Shown here: in pieces, positions 1 to 9,824 of the stretch
Layout of the letters: each line of letters begins with the position of its first letter
How positions within the stretch are numbered: position 1 is the stretch's first letter
Assembly: GCA_964247085.1 (NCBI GenBank)
Contig: CAXTSX010000016.1
Span: 4,657-68,656, forward strand
DNA: 64,000 nt
Origin: JAAFHZ01 sp964247085
Lineage (GTDB): Bacteria; Cyanobacteriota; Cyanobacteriia; Cyanobacteriales; Chamaesiphonaceae
Direction: 5' to 3'
Translations under genes and position numbers: made by a program
Notes under the pieces: model-generated
The model's database searches: none
The model's input: the letters and a program-made list of their open reading frames with translations, nothing else
Told to the model about the DNA's origin: nothing

Positions 1-1
1 T

Positions 2-2038
2 TCTGGTCGTGGTAATAAAACCCCCACCCTAGATGAGTTTGGTTCCAACCTTACTCAGATGGCGATGGATGGTAAGCTCGACCCTGTTGTTGGCCGCGCT
101 AAAGAGATTGAGCGGGTCATTCAGATCTTGGGTCGGCGTACTAAAAACAACCCGGTGCTCATTGGTGAACCAGGTGTTGGTAAAACGGCCATTGCCGAGG
201 GTTTGGCACAGCGAATTATTGCGGCTGACGTTCCAGATATCTTAGAAGACAAGCGGGTAATGACCCTGGATATTGGTCTACTAGTGGCTGGTACCAAGTA
301 TCGAGGGGAATTTGAAGAGCGTCTGAAAAAGATCATGGACGAAATTCGCCAAGCGGGTAACGTGATTTTGGTAATTGACGAAGTTCATACCCTGATTGGT
401 GCTGGAGCTGCTGAGGGCGCGATCGATGCCGCTAACATCTTGAAGCCAGCTCTGGCTAGAGGTGAGTTGCAATGTATCGGTGCTACTACCTTGGATGAGT
501 ATCGTAAACATATTGAACGGGATGCAGCTTTAGAGCGGCGTTTTCAACCAGTGATGGTTGGTGAACCCAGCGTAGCTGAAACCATTGAGATTTTGCACGG
601 TTTGCGGGAACGCTATGAGCAGCACCACAAACTACGCATCACTGACGACGCCTTAAAAGCTGCGGCGGAGTTGGCCGATCGCTATATTGCCGACAGGTTT
701 CTGCCCGATAAGGCGATCGATCTGATGGATGAAGCTGGGTCGCGGGTAAGATTGCTCAATTCCCAATTACCAGCTGCTGCCAAAGAACTAGATAAAGAGC
801 TGCGCCAAGTCTTGAAAGACAAAGACGATGCTGTTAGGTCTCAGGACTTTGAAAAGGCTGGTCAACTGAAAGACCGCGAGTTAGAGATCAAGGCTGAGAT
901 CAAAAACATCGCTCAGGCCAAACGGGCTGAATCCGCTGAAAACAAAGATACCAAGACTCCGGATGTCACCGAAGAAGACATCGCTCATATTGTGGCTTCT
1001 TGGACGGGCGTACCGGTCAGCAAGCTCACCGAATCGGAATCGATCAAGCTGCTGCATATGGAGGAAACTCTCCACCAGCGCCTGATTGGTCAAGACGAAG
1101 CCGTTCGATCGGTATCCCGTGCTATTCGACGCGCCCGGGTCGGACTAAAGAATCCAAATCGTCCGATCGCTAGCTTTATTTTCTCTGGCCCCACCGGGGT
1201 TGGTAAAACCGAGCTGACTAAGGCTTTAGCAGCCTACTTCTTTGGTTCGGAAGAATCAATGATTCGGTTGGACATGTCGGAGTACATGGAACGGCACACG
1301 GTATCCAAGCTGATTGGTTCACCACCAGGCTATGTTGGTTTCAATGAAGGTGGTCAGTTGACTGAAGCTGTCCGTCGTCGCCCCTACACCGTCGTCTTGT
1401 TCGATGAAATCGAAAAAGCGCATCCCGACATCTTTAACATGTTGCTGCAAATCTTAGAAGATGGTCGCTTGACTGATTCTAAGGGTCGCACGGTGGACTT
1501 CAAGAACACTTTATTGATCATGACTTCCAACATTGGTTCTAAGGTAATCGAGAAGGGTGGCGGTGGTCTAGGGTTTGAGTTTGAAGATAACAAAACCGAA
1601 GCTACCTACAACCGGATCAAGAGCCTGGTGAATGAAGAGCTGAAGAACTACTTCCGCCCTGAGTTCCTGAACCGTCTGGACGAAATTATTGTCTTCCAGC
1701 AGTTGACTAAGGATGAAGTGAGGAATATTGCCGACATCATGCTGGCTGACCTATTTAAGCGCTTGACTGAAAAGGGTATTACCTTGGAAGTCACTGATAA
1801 GTTTAAAGATCGCCTGATTGAAGAGGGTTACAACCCGGCCTATGGTGCTCGTCCGTTGCGGCGTGCCATTATGCGTCTGTTAGAAGATGTGTTGGCTGAG
1901 GAAATGCTCTCGGGTCGGTTAAGCGAAGGTGATTCTGGTATCGTCGATTTAGATGATGATAACAAAGCCTTCGTCCGCGAGAATCCTAATCCGCCAGCCG
2001 CACCGCAAGATGAAGCTGTCTTGAGTACTGCTGAATAG
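2..2038 (+). CDS. clpC: ATP-dependent Clp protease ATPase subunit ClpC (5' end outside window)
   Basis: HSP100 unfoldase that feeds substrates to ClpP/ClpR peptidase rings in the cytoplasm. The frame is open from base 2, so roughly the first 140-150 residues (the Clp N domain) lie upstream; an internal Met at 59 is not the real start. Visible: first AAA+ module with Walker A GEPGVGKT and Walker B VILVIDEVH, a UVR-type middle region (QDFEKAGQLKDRELEIK), second AAA+ module with Walker A GPTGVGKT and VVLFDEIEKAH, the ClpP-docking LGF loop near 1570, and a C-terminal D2-small domain ending in an acidic tail. The docking loop and middle region separate it from ClpB. Potential partner subunits are encoded at 23.3-25.3 kb. 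A strong hairpin follows the stop. Confidence 0.97.
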   Translation, partial: SGRGNKTPTLDEFGSNLTQMAMDGKLDPVVGRAKEIERVIQILGRRTKNNPVLIGEPGVGKTAIAEGLAQRIIAADVPDILEDKRVMTLDIGLLVAGTKYRGEFEERLKKIMDEIRQAGNVILVIDEVHTLIGAGAAEGAIDAANILKPALARGELQCIGATTLDEYRKHIERDAALERRFQPVMVGEPSVAETIEILHGLRERYEQHHKLRITDDALKAAAELADRYIADRFLPDKAIDLMDEAGSRVRLLNSQLPAAAKELDKELRQVLKDKDDAVRSQDFEKAGQLKDRELEIKAEIKNIAQAKRAESAENKDTKTPDVTEEDIAHIVASWTGVPVSKLTESESIKLLHMEETLHQRLIGQDEAVRSVSRAIRRARVGLKNPNRPIASFIFSGPTGVGKTELTKALAAYFFGSEESMIRLDMSEYMERHTVSKLIGSPPGYVGFNEGGQLTEAVRRRPYTVVLFDEIEKAHPDIFNMLLQILEDGRLTDSKGRTVDFKNTLLIMTSNIGSKVIEKGGGGLGFEFEDNKTEATYNRIKSLVNEELKNYFRPEFLNRLDEIIVFQQLTKDEVRNIADIMLADLFKRLTEKGITLEVTDKFKDRLIEEGYNPAYGARPLRRAIMRLLEDVLAEEMLSGRLSEGDSGIVDLDDDNKAFVRENPNPPAAPQDEAVLSTAE

Positions 2039-2046
2039 GATTTAGA

Positions 2047-2100
2047 TAATTGAACTAAAAAGCCTGTGGTCAAATGACTGCAGGCTTTTTAGTTCAATTA
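2047..2100. terminator. Bidirectional intrinsic terminator between clpC and guaA
   Basis: A perfect 20-bp inverted repeat (arms 2047-2066 and 2081-2100, loop 2067-2080). The arms carry A-rich and T-rich stretches, so it can terminate from both sides. It sits between the convergent stops of clpC and guaA. Confidence 0.85.
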
Positions 2101-2117
2101 TGCGACTAGCATTCTAC

Positions 2118-3728
2118 TTATTCCCATTCTATCGTCCCCGGCGGCTTCGAGGTAATATCGTAAACCACCCGATTCACACCCTTCACCTCATTCACAATCC
2201 GATTAGAAATAATTTCCAACACATCGTAGGGCACCCGCGACCAATCCGCCGTCATTCCATCTTCACTGGAAACAAAACGCAGGACGATCGGATGAGCATA
2301 GGTACGTTGATCGCCCATGACTCCCACGCTTTTCACTTCTGCGAGTAATACAGCAAAAGCTTGCCAGACTTCGTTGTACAGTCCGTGGCGGTTAACTTCT
2401 TGCCGGACAATTAGGTCAGCATCCCGCAGGGTATTTAAACGTGCTGCCGTCACTTCTCCCATAATCCGAATCGCTAAGCCGGGACCTGGAAAGGGCTGAC
2501 GATTGACAATTTCTTCTGGTAAATTGAGCGCCTTACCCACTTTGCGCACTTCGTCTTTAAAGAGCTTTCGCAAAGGCTCCACCAGCTTAAATTGTAAATC
2601 CTTGGGCAAACCACCCACATTATGATGGCTCTTGATTTTTACTGCCACCCGCTCACCAGTCTGCGGATCAACGTTAGTATCTGCCGATTCAATCACATCA
2701 GGATAGAGCGTACCCTGAGCCAAATAGTCAAAAGGCCCATGCTTTTTGGATTCTTCTTCAAAGACCCGGATAAATTCAGTGCCAATAATTTTGCGCTTTT
2801 CTTCTGGATCGGTCACGCCAGCAACCGCATTAATAAATCTTTCCCGAGCCATCACATGCACTACCGGAATATGAAACTGCTCTTTGAAAAGCGTTACCAA
2901 ACGCTCTGGCTCTAGTTTGCGCATGAAGCCTTGATCTATGAACATGCAAGTAAGCTGGTCGCCGATCGCTCGATGCAGTAAAAAGGCTAAAGTCGAAGAA
3001 TCCACCCCGCCCGATAGTGCCAACAGGACTTTCTTATCACCTACGCGGGCGCGCACTTCTCGAATCGACTCTTCGACAAAAGCTTCAGTTGTCCAAGTGG
3101 GCTGACAACTGCAGATGTGATAAACAAAATTACTAATCAGAGCAAAACCATCGATCGAATGCACCACTTCCGGGTGAAATTGCACGCCATACAGATGGCG
3201 TTGGTGATCGGCAATGGCGGCACAGGGAGTATTTTCAGTATGTGCCAACAACTCAAAACCGGTGGGTAGTTGCGTACAAGAGTCCCCATGACTCATCCAC
3301 ATCGTGCTTTTTTCGGTCACATTAGTGAGCAGATCTGTCGGATCATCGATGCGGATTGCAGCTTTGCCATACTCCGCCCGATCGGCCTTCACGACCTCGC
3401 CGCCCAACTGCTTGACCATTAGCTGCATTCCATAGCAGACCCCCAACACTGGAATACCTAAATCCCAAATGGCTGGGTCGCACTGCGGTGCTCCCTGGTC
3501 ATAGACTGAGCTGGGCCCACCAGATAGGATAATACCCTGGGGATTAAGCAGTTTTAGCTGTTCAGCACTGGTGCGATAGGGAATTACTTCTGAATATACT
3601 TGGGTTTCTCGAATACGTCTGGCGATTAGCTCGGAGTACTGCGAGCCAAAATCTAAAATGACAATAATTTGACGGTGGAGGGGGCTGCTGGTGGATTGAC
3701 CAGCAATGGTTTGAGTTTCGGCGGTCAC
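2118..3728 (-). CDS. guaA: GMP synthase (glutamine-hydrolysing)
   Basis: Converts XMP, glutamine and ATP to GMP in purine synthesis. 536 residues, a normal length. N-terminal class I glutamine amidotransferase with nucleophile Cys in GVCYGMQ and the GVQFHPEV His/Glu motif; ATP pyrophosphatase P-loop ALSGGVDSS in the middle; C-terminal dimerisation domain ending in KPPGTIEWE, typical of GuaA. The start is a GTG at 3728, preceded on the minus strand by AGGGAG at good spacing. Monocistronic as far as seen, convergent with clpC. Confidence 0.97.
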   Translation of the reverse strand: MTAETQTIAGQSTSSPLHRQIIVILDFGSQYSELIARRIRETQVYSEVIPYRTSAEQLKLLNPQGIILSGGPSSVYDQGAPQCDPAIWDLGIPVLGVCYGMQLMVKQLGGEVVKADRAEYGKAAIRIDDPTDLLTNVTEKSTMWMSHGDSCTQLPTGFELLAHTENTPCAAIADHQRHLYGVQFHPEVVHSIDGFALISNFVYHICSCQPTWTTEAFVEESIREVRARVGDKKVLLALSGGVDSSTLAFLLHRAIGDQLTCMFIDQGFMRKLEPERLVTLFKEQFHIPVVHVMARERFINAVAGVTDPEEKRKIIGTEFIRVFEEESKKHGPFDYLAQGTLYPDVIESADTNVDPQTGERVAVKIKSHHNVGGLPKDLQFKLVEPLRKLFKDEVRKVGKALNLPEEIVNRQPFPGPGLAIRIMGEVTAARLNTLRDADLIVRQEVNRHGLYNEVWQAFAVLLAEVKSVGVMGDQRTYAHPIVLRFVSSEDGMTADWSRVPYDVLEIISNRIVNEVKGVNRVVYDITSKPPGTIEWE

Positions 3729-3874
3729 TGCGGGGCTCCCTAATCGCGACGTGGAATAAAAATAACAGGGATCAGAATTTTACTAATACTTGGTCTTGAA
3801 AAGAAGATATCAAAACAAACAAAATATTCGATTAAACTTAGCACAATTGCGGCCAAAAAACTTTTACGCTGCTT

Positions 3875-4081
3875 TTATTCCGGCCACTCTGGAATTACCC
3901 ATTGGGGCGGTGCCATCATTTTCTTGCGCCGGGCTGCTTCAGCAATTTCATGCATTTGATCGATCGAAGTTTCGCCAATAAAATTAGCGGCGGCGTTGAT
4001 ATGGGTTTCGCTAGGACAGTTATCTGGCTGGAGACAACCATTTTGGCATTCGGTGGCGCAGTTAATAGTAGAAGTTTCCAT
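3875..4081 (-). CDS. Small Cys-rich conserved-looking protein (68 aa), function unknown
   Basis: The open frame extends to 4150, but the ATG at 4081 gives a compact 68-residue protein. The N-terminal third has four cysteines at residues 8, 12, 16 and 22 (CX3CX3CX5C), followed by an amphipathic helix-like segment (IGETSIDQMHEIAEAARRKKM) and a C-terminus with two PxWVIPEWPE-like tryptophans. No membrane segment. The pattern resembles small hypothetical proteins I associate with cyanobacteria, but I cannot name the family. The Cys spacing suggests metal or Fe-S binding, which is inference. It lies alone between guaA and the membrane protein gene, same strand as both. Confidence 0.6.
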   Translation of the reverse strand: METSTINCATECQNGCLQPDNCPSETHINAAANFIGETSIDQMHEIAEAARRKKMMAPPQWVIPEWPE

Positions 4082-4221
4082 GCTTAAAAAATCAAATAAT
4101 AATCTAAATAGTCTTCCCAAAGTATAGAAAATGACTGCTGACCAGTGCAAGCTAACTTGCCTTTAGGTCAACAGCCATCCATCAACTAATCAATTGAAAT
4201 TAATCGAGATCGATTAACCAA

Positions 4222-5850
4222 TTAACGTTTATAACTAGTCAACCATTCCCGCAGCTGTTCTCCAGCTACATCGCGGCCACCTAGGCCAAAGGCGATCGCA
4301 CTAGCAATAGCAATAGCGCCTAAGCTCAAGCCAAAGGCTAAGTTGACGATATCGGGAGCAATACCCATCCGTTGTAAGCCCATGGCGCTGACCAACACAA
4401 TGATCACAATCCGGGCAGCCTGCGCCAAGATGTTGGCTTGGCGGTTACCAGCGGCATTGATCAAGCGGTAGGCCAAGTTCGCTAAGAAGAGGCCGATCGC
4501 TACTACCACTAAACCGGTCAGAATTTGACCAGCAATTACCAAAACACTTTGGGTGATGTTCGTCAGAGCGGGGATTTTTAAAATGTCCATAGCTGACACT
4601 ACCGCTAGCAGCATGGTGCCGACTAAAGTCACAATTCCAGCAATCTCGGAGGGAGTTTTAGATTGAATCCGAGTTTGGGTAGGTGCAGCCTCATCTACCA
4701 AACTACTCAGACCCAAAGTCCGAATAATGTTATTAAAGCCCAATCCCGACAGAGTGTTGGTTACTAACTCGCTTAAAAAACGACCAATGAAGTAAGAAAG
4801 ACCAATTAGCGCTCCAGCTGTCAAGATCCGGGGCAGCATCAGCATTACTTCATTCAGCATGGCCACTGCCGGCCCAGAAATAGCCGCAATGTCTAATGCT
4901 TGTAAGGCCGAGATAACTCCCGGTACCAGGATCAAAACATAAACAATAGTACCTAGAATGCCCGCCAGACTCTGGTTAGATGATGTTTTGGAGGTGTTGG
5001 GTGGTACCGCTTGGCCAGTAGTGGTGGTACGCGGAGTAGCTGGTCGGTTGAAGCCTAAATTGGCGGCCAAGCGTTCAGAGCCAGCTGCCACAGCTACGTT
5101 AACAACGATATCGCGTACAATCCGAGCAATAAACCAACTAACTAGACCAATGATGCCAGCCTTGAAGATTTTAGGGATAGCACTAATGATGTCGCTAGTC
5201 AGATTTTGCACTGGAGCTAGAGAACTACTGAGTCCGATCGCTTCCAAAATGGGGCTGAGGAAAAAGAGCAGTATGAGCCAAAAACTCAGATTGGCAATGG
5301 TGGCACTGGGGAGCACAGCATTGCGGTTACTGGTGTCAATTTGCAACTTGCGATCAAGGCCAAAAGATTGCGATACCTTCAAAATCAGCATTTTGACAGC
5401 GGTGGCTATCAACCAAGCAACTGCAGCCAAAGCCGCCGCTGAAAAGATTTTGGGCAAGAAGCCTAATACTTGATGGAGCAAGTCCTGCAGCGGAGCAGAA
5501 ACACCAGTCAGATTCAAGGCATTCAGAAAACCAACAACACCAAAGAGAAAAACAATCCAAAAAACGACTGTTGAAACAATTTTCTCCGGTTTCATGCCAC
5601 CGACCGACGAACCACCAGTAAAGTTACTCAGCAGTTGGTTGTCAATATTAGTTTTAGATAACAAACTGCCAACAATCCAGCCGGCAATTAGGGCTACGAT
5701 CCAACCGATCAGCAATATACCGATCGCAGCCAACAGGCTGGGTAAAAAACCCATCACCGGTGCAGCTAACTTATTAACATCCACTCCCGGCAATGTTTGC
5801 ATGACCAGCACTTGTGACTGAAAAGTCATGGATTGCCAAATTTCATTCAT
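4222..5850 (-). CDS. Multi-pass membrane protein with five TM_helix repeats (mechanosensitive-channel-like)
   Basis: 542 residues, almost entirely hydrophobic. Five units of a conserved membrane-helix repeat can be seen, each with a (L/I)(P/G)xIxxAxxxxxxxWxIA-type core: near residues 32-60 (GFLPSLLAAIGILLIGW), 128-158 (GFLPKIFSAAALAAVAW), 225-255 (AIPKIFKAGIIGLVSW), 335-365 (MLPRILTAGALIGLSY) and 435-465. This is the TM_helix repeat found in bacterial 'mechanosensitive ion channel' annotations and CmpX-like proteins. The beta-rich MscS gating domain is not seen, so ion-channel function is inferred only. The C-terminus, RDVAGEQLREWL, is cytoplasmic-like. ATG start at 5850. Confidence 0.75.
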   Translation of the reverse strand: MNEIWQSMTFQSQVLVMQTLPGVDVNKLAAPVMGFLPSLLAAIGILLIGWIVALIAGWIVGSLLSKTNIDNQLLSNFTGGSSVGGMKPEKIVSTVVFWIVFLFGVVGFLNALNLTGVSAPLQDLLHQVLGFLPKIFSAAALAAVAWLIATAVKMLILKVSQSFGLDRKLQIDTSNRNAVLPSATIANLSFWLILLFFLSPILEAIGLSSSLAPVQNLTSDIISAIPKIFKAGIIGLVSWFIARIVRDIVVNVAVAAGSERLAANLGFNRPATPRTTTTGQAVPPNTSKTSSNQSLAGILGTIVYVLILVPGVISALQALDIAAISGPAVAMLNEVMLMLPRILTAGALIGLSYFIGRFLSELVTNTLSGLGFNNIIRTLGLSSLVDEAAPTQTRIQSKTPSEIAGIVTLVGTMLLAVVSAMDILKIPALTNITQSVLVIAGQILTGLVVVAIGLFLANLAYRLINAAGNRQANILAQAARIVIIVLVSAMGLQRMGIAPDIVNLAFGLSLGAIAIASAIAFGLGGRDVAGEQLREWLTSYKR

Positions 5851-6325
5851 ATATGCACCATACTCACATGTAGAAGCTATTGACGGTTATGAAACCGCAA
5901 TCTATAAATTCATACAACTGTATAATAGTTGTTAAATTCAAGAGATGCTAAAGATTCTACGGATTTTCGTGGATAATCACAAATTTGCTAGTAACAAACC
6001 TTAATAGTTGACACCTTAATAACCATGATGAGCATGTTACATGATTACAAGATTTCATAGATATTATCAATCAAAATTAGTAATAAGATAAAGCTTAAAG
6101 CCTTTTCATGACAAGGATTTTCGTAACTAATTCAAGACCTCATACTTTACAAATTAGAGATCGGATGTAACATATCAGATCAGAAAGTTTACGAATATAA
6201 ATTACATTTATTAACTCAAATATTCTTTTAACCACAATTTTAAAATTCTATGTTCAATAACAATAATTTAAACATCTCCTAATTCAAATGCCCAACTATG
6301 CAAAAATTCAGCATTTTAGCGGTTG
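5851..6325. other. AT-rich intergenic region without a recognisable gene
   Basis: 475 bp between two minus-strand genes, clearly more AT-rich than its surroundings, with stops in all frames. The only structure I saw is a short imperfect hairpin at 5914-5932 (arms ACAACT and AGTTGT around a TATAAT). It must hold the promoter of the membrane protein gene and the 3' end of the devBCA transcript; no convincing terminator was seen. Confidence 0.5.
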
Positions 6326-7096
6326 TTAATTTGGTATTAATTGGTCATCTTTAGCTAAACAGCCATCTTCTAAATGCACGATTCGATCGGCTACATCCAA
6401 AATTCGGTTATCGTGAGTCACCATCAAAATGGTAGTGCCTTGCTCCTTAGCTAGCCGCTGCATAATGTTCACCACATCTCGCCCCGACTTACTATCTAAA
6501 GCGGCGGTGGGTTCATCGGCCAGGACTAGCTTCGGACGGCTCATTAAGGCTCTAGCGATCGCTACCCGTTGTTTTTGCCCCCCTGATAAGCTTTCGGGGT
6601 AATAGGTCTTGCGATCGGACAAACCCACCGCATCGAGCATAGCAGCAGCACGTTGCCGAGTTTCTTTGTTGCTAATATGGGCATGCAGTTGCCCGGACAT
6701 TTCCACATTTTGCAGAGCCGTCAAAGACTTCAGTAGATTATGGGCTTGGAAAATATAGCCAATATTCCGACGCATTTTGGTAACTTGGCCTTTGCTAGCG
6801 CCAATCATTTCATTGCCCAGTACTTTGAGACTGCCAGTTTGAGGCGATCGTAAGCCTCCCATCAAAGTAAGTAGAGTAGTCTTGCCAGACCCAGAGGGAC
6901 CAGTCATAATCACCAATTCTCCTTTGCCCACTTGCAGATTGATGTCATACAACACTTGTTTCCGCAACGCGCCTTTACCAAAATAATGATTTAGTCGATC
7001 GACTGCAACTACTACCTCATCAAAATGATGTTTGGGCGGAATAATTTGGGGCTGGGGTGCTTGGCCATTGAGATTGGTCTGAATGGTATTAGACAT
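6326..7096 (-). CDS. devA: DevA-family ABC transporter ATP-binding protein
   Basis: 256-residue ATPase of a MacB/DevA-type exporter. Walker A GPSGSGKTT, signature LSGGQKQR, Walker B LVLADEPTAALD and switch His in MVTHDNR are all present. It is the last gene of a three-gene operon devB-devC-devA, 11 bp downstream of devC. In heterocyst-forming cyanobacteria DevBCA exports glycolipids through TolC; related copies in other cyanobacteria have other or unknown substrates, so the substrate here is open. The N-terminal 30 residues (QAPQPQIIPPKHHFDEVVVAV) are typical of the family. Confidence 0.9.
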   Translation of the reverse strand: MSNTIQTNLNGQAPQPQIIPPKHHFDEVVVAVDRLNHYFGKGALRKQVLYDINLQVGKGELVIMTGPSGSGKTTLLTLMGGLRSPQTGSLKVLGNEMIGASKGQVTKMRRNIGYIFQAHNLLKSLTALQNVEMSGQLHAHISNKETRQRAAAMLDAVGLSDRKTYYPESLSGGQKQRVAIARALMSRPKLVLADEPTAALDSKSGRDVVNIMQRLAKEQGTTILMVTHDNRILDVADRIVHLEDGCLAKDDQLIPN

Positions 7097-7107
7097 AATG
7101 ATTTCCT

Positions 7108-8280
7108 CTAGAACATATCAGCAGGGTCAGCAGCTTGCAGTTTTCGCACGGCGATCGCCCCGGAAACCAAACACATAATTAAAGTCAGAAGTAAGACGGT
7201 CGTAGCCCGCACCACGGTCATCAACAGCGGCAAATTGGTAGCATTGCGAGTGATGGTGTATAAACCAACAGCCGCCAACATCCCTGGAAAAAAGCCGACG
7301 ATCGCCAAGATCACGGCTTCTTGGAAAACCACTGCCAGCAGGTAAAAGTCTGTATAACCCATTGCTTTGAGGGTGGCATATTCTGACAAGTGATCGGCTA
7401 CATCGGTGTAGAGAATTTGATACACAATCACAATTCCCACAATAAAGCCCATAATCGTGCCCAAAGTGAAAATAAAGCCGATCGATGTGCCAGTTTGCCA
7501 ATAGTTCAACTCAAAATTAATAAATTCTTCCCGGCTTAAAACCTTCACATCATCTGGCAATTGCTGATCTAGTAGCTTGATGGTTTGCTTTAAATCTGAT
7601 CCAGGCTGGAGACGGACAACACCAATATCTATTAGTCCTTTATCTCGTTTAAACAACCGGTTAAAGTTGGTGTCACTAGTCACCACATTACCGTCAGCCC
7701 CAAAGGATGCTCCCAGGGTAAACAAACCACCCACCTTGATTTTGCGACTACGCATCTCAGTAGTAACAGTTTTACCTTCCTTAAACCATTTACCGACATC
7801 CCCAAATTGTTCGCGCGACTGAATATCAAAAAGATAGGTGTCCGGCAACATAATCTGGTCAATATTTTTCTGATCTTCTGGCTTTTTACTAATGCCTGGT
7901 AGCTCAAATAGCCCTCGATCGGCTGGGTTATAGCCAATCACCATCATACTTCTAGTAGTTTTATTTTCAGGGTTCTTCCAAAGACCAAAATCGAGATAAA
8001 TGGGCGTAATCGCCGCCACGTTACTAACCGATCGACTTTGGTAAAGACGACGTAGCGGTAAGCTTTTCATCGCAATCAACGAAGTAGACTGGGGACTAAT
8101 CAGAAAGACATCACCCTGAATGCTTTTGTGTAATGTCACCGCACTATCAAACAACGCATCTCGGAAACCCAGTTGCATAAACATCAAAATGTCGGCAAAT
8201 GAGATCCCGGCGATCGCTACCAACAGCCGAATTTTTTCGTGGCTAAGTTGCAGCCAGGCTAGCGGAATTTTTCCAAACAT
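7108..8280 (-). CDS. devC: DevC-family ABC transporter permease
   Basis: 390-residue inner-membrane permease. One N-terminal membrane segment (residues about 15-40), a large periplasmic domain, and three C-terminal segments with the FtsX-like pattern (about 270-375) ending in AVRKLQAADPADMF, matching the DevC/MacB permease layout. Start ATG at 8280. Five bases separate it from devB upstream and 11 bp from devA downstream, so the three are one transcription unit. Confidence 0.92.
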   Translation of the reverse strand: MFGKIPLAWLQLSHEKIRLLVAIAGISFADILMFMQLGFRDALFDSAVTLHKSIQGDVFLISPQSTSLIAMKSLPLRRLYQSRSVSNVAAITPIYLDFGLWKNPENKTTRSMMVIGYNPADRGLFELPGISKKPEDQKNIDQIMLPDTYLFDIQSREQFGDVGKWFKEGKTVTTEMRSRKIKVGGLFTLGASFGADGNVVTSDTNFNRLFKRDKGLIDIGVVRLQPGSDLKQTIKLLDQQLPDDVKVLSREEFINFELNYWQTGTSIGFIFTLGTIMGFIVGIVIVYQILYTDVADHLSEYATLKAMGYTDFYLLAVVFQEAVILAIVGFFPGMLAAVGLYTITRNATNLPLLMTVVRATTVLLLTLIMCLVSGAIAVRKLQAADPADMF

Positions 8281-8285
8281 ATGGC

Positions 8286-9824
8286 CTAGTTGTTGATTTT
8301 TACTTCTATTTTGGAGTTGGTTAGACCCCGCACTTTATTGTTATCCTGCGGATCAAGAACCAGCTTCACTTCCACAATCCGGGAATCAGCATCAGCGGCT
8401 GGGTCAGTACTGAGGACATCTTTTTTGGCAATTTGTTGGCCAATTTGCTGCACCGTACCCCTAATTTTGCCCGTAAAAGCCCCAGTTTCACTGGTGATTT
8501 CGGCCACTTGTCCCATCTTAACTTTGCCAATATCGCTTTCATAAACTTCCGCCACAGCCACCATTTGGTCATTTTGAGCTAGCTCAATAATGCCCTTGCT
8601 ATTCGTGGCTTCGCCTGGTCTAGTGTAGATTTTAAAAACTTCCCCAGCGATCGGTGCTCGAATATAAGCCAATTCCAACTCCGCCTTCGCCTGCCTTGCC
8701 GCTGCGATCGAACTAGCAACTTCCGCCTCCGCCGACTTCACATCCACTGGTCGCACCTCCGAAATTTTAGCTGAAGTGGCCTTTGCCCCTTTGATCTGCT
8801 CATTGAGGGTCGCTGCCGTGCGGTTATAGGTAGCTTCGGCTTCCTTAATCTGTTGAGTCAGATTACTCACAATCCGCTGCTTAGTCGCCGTATTTTCAGC
8901 AATTTGTTGCTTGAGAATACTAATGCTCTGCTGATATTGAGCCTTGGTTTCGGTCAATTGTTCTTGGACGGTGGCTTGCTCTAAGCACTTACTATCACGC
9001 AAACTAGCCTGAATCGCCTTTTCCGCAAATAGTGAGTTGTAGCGCTGGCATTCGACAGTGGCGTTGCGTAACTGCGCACTGAAACGACTAATCCGCGCTT
9101 GATAAGTCGGTTTTTCGCCAGTCAACTGGGCTGTCAACGCCTGGATTTTGGAGCTTTGCGCCTGTGGTTCAAAAATTAGTTGCTCTTTTAACCGGGTCAG
9201 AGTCGCTTTAGCGGTGGCTGTTTCCCCCCGCAATTGCTGTTGCAAGCGGCCAACTTCGGATTGCTGCGCCGAAATCTCACCAGTTTGAGCACCAGATTTT
9301 ACTTTGTTGAGTTTAGCTTGGGACACCCGAATATCTTCTTGGGCTTTGGCTAACTGGGCTTGCTTGCTGCCACTACTATCCAAGATCGCCACAACCTGAC
9401 CAGCGGTTACCCGATCGCCCTCCTTAACTAACAGCTGTTTTAATAAGCTACCTTGCGAAGAAGAAGCTCCCAGTCTCATCACTTCACTTTCTGGCTCCAA
9501 GCGACCCAGAGCAGATATGGCGTTAATTGTGGCTGCTGGTGCAGGTGTAGCCGTCGCTTCAGGGTTAGCTTTAGGAGCCACTACTCCAGAAAAATATAGA
9601 CTAGTTGGCAAGGCCAATAAGCCAGCTGCCGCTAATACCCAGACCCATTTTTTAGAGAGCCAAGAATTGGATTCTACTAACGGTTCGGATTCAGCCACCG
9701 GAGTTAGTCGATCGACATCTTCGTTATGCTCAACGAGCGTCGGTTCACCAACTGATGAAACTAATTCGGCATCAGTCAACGAATTGTCTGATTTATTTTC
9801 CATTCCGGCCTGGGATTTTAGCAT
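8286..9824 (-). CDS. devB: DevB-family HlyD-type membrane fusion protein
   Basis: Periplasmic adaptor linking the DevCA pump to an outer-membrane TolC. Cytoplasmic acidic N-terminus, one membrane segment (WVWVLAAAGLLALPTSLYF), then lipoyl-like half (SSQGSLLKQLLVKEGDRV), a long Gln/Ala-rich coiled-coil hairpin with two heptad arms, and a beta-barrel region (AYIRAPIAGEVFKI). The frame is open to a TTG at 9887; ATG codons at 9824 and 9803 are more likely starts, each with only a weak AGG/GGA upstream, so the exact start is uncertain. First gene of devBCA, facing the TetR gene at 10098. Confidence 0.9.
   Translation of the reverse strand: MLKSQAGMENKSDNSLTDAELVSSVGEPTLVEHNEDVDRLTPVAESEPLVESNSWLSKKWVWVLAAAGLLALPTSLYFSGVVAPKANPEATATPAPAATINAISALGRLEPESEVMRLGASSSQGSLLKQLLVKEGDRVTAGQVVAILDSSGSKQAQLAKAQEDIRVSQAKLNKVKSGAQTGEISAQQSEVGRLQQQLRGETATAKATLTRLKEQLIFEPQAQSSKIQALTAQLTGEKPTYQARISRFSAQLRNATVECQRYNSLFAEKAIQASLRDSKCLEQATVQEQLTETKAQYQQSISILKQQIAENTATKQRIVSNLTQQIKEAEATYNRTAATLNEQIKGAKATSAKISEVRPVDVKSAEAEVASSIAAARQAKAELELAYIRAPIAGEVFKIYTRPGEATNSKGIIELAQNDQMVAVAEVYESDIGKVKMGQVAEITSETGAFTGKIRGTVQQIGQQIAKKDVLSTDPAADADSRIVEVKLVLDPQDNNKVRGLTNSKIEVKINN

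Noticed and set aside
4958..5473. 171-codon plus-strand ORF opposite the TM_helix repeat gene
   Set aside because: Antisense shadow of a well-supported membrane protein; no family features and no ribosome site.
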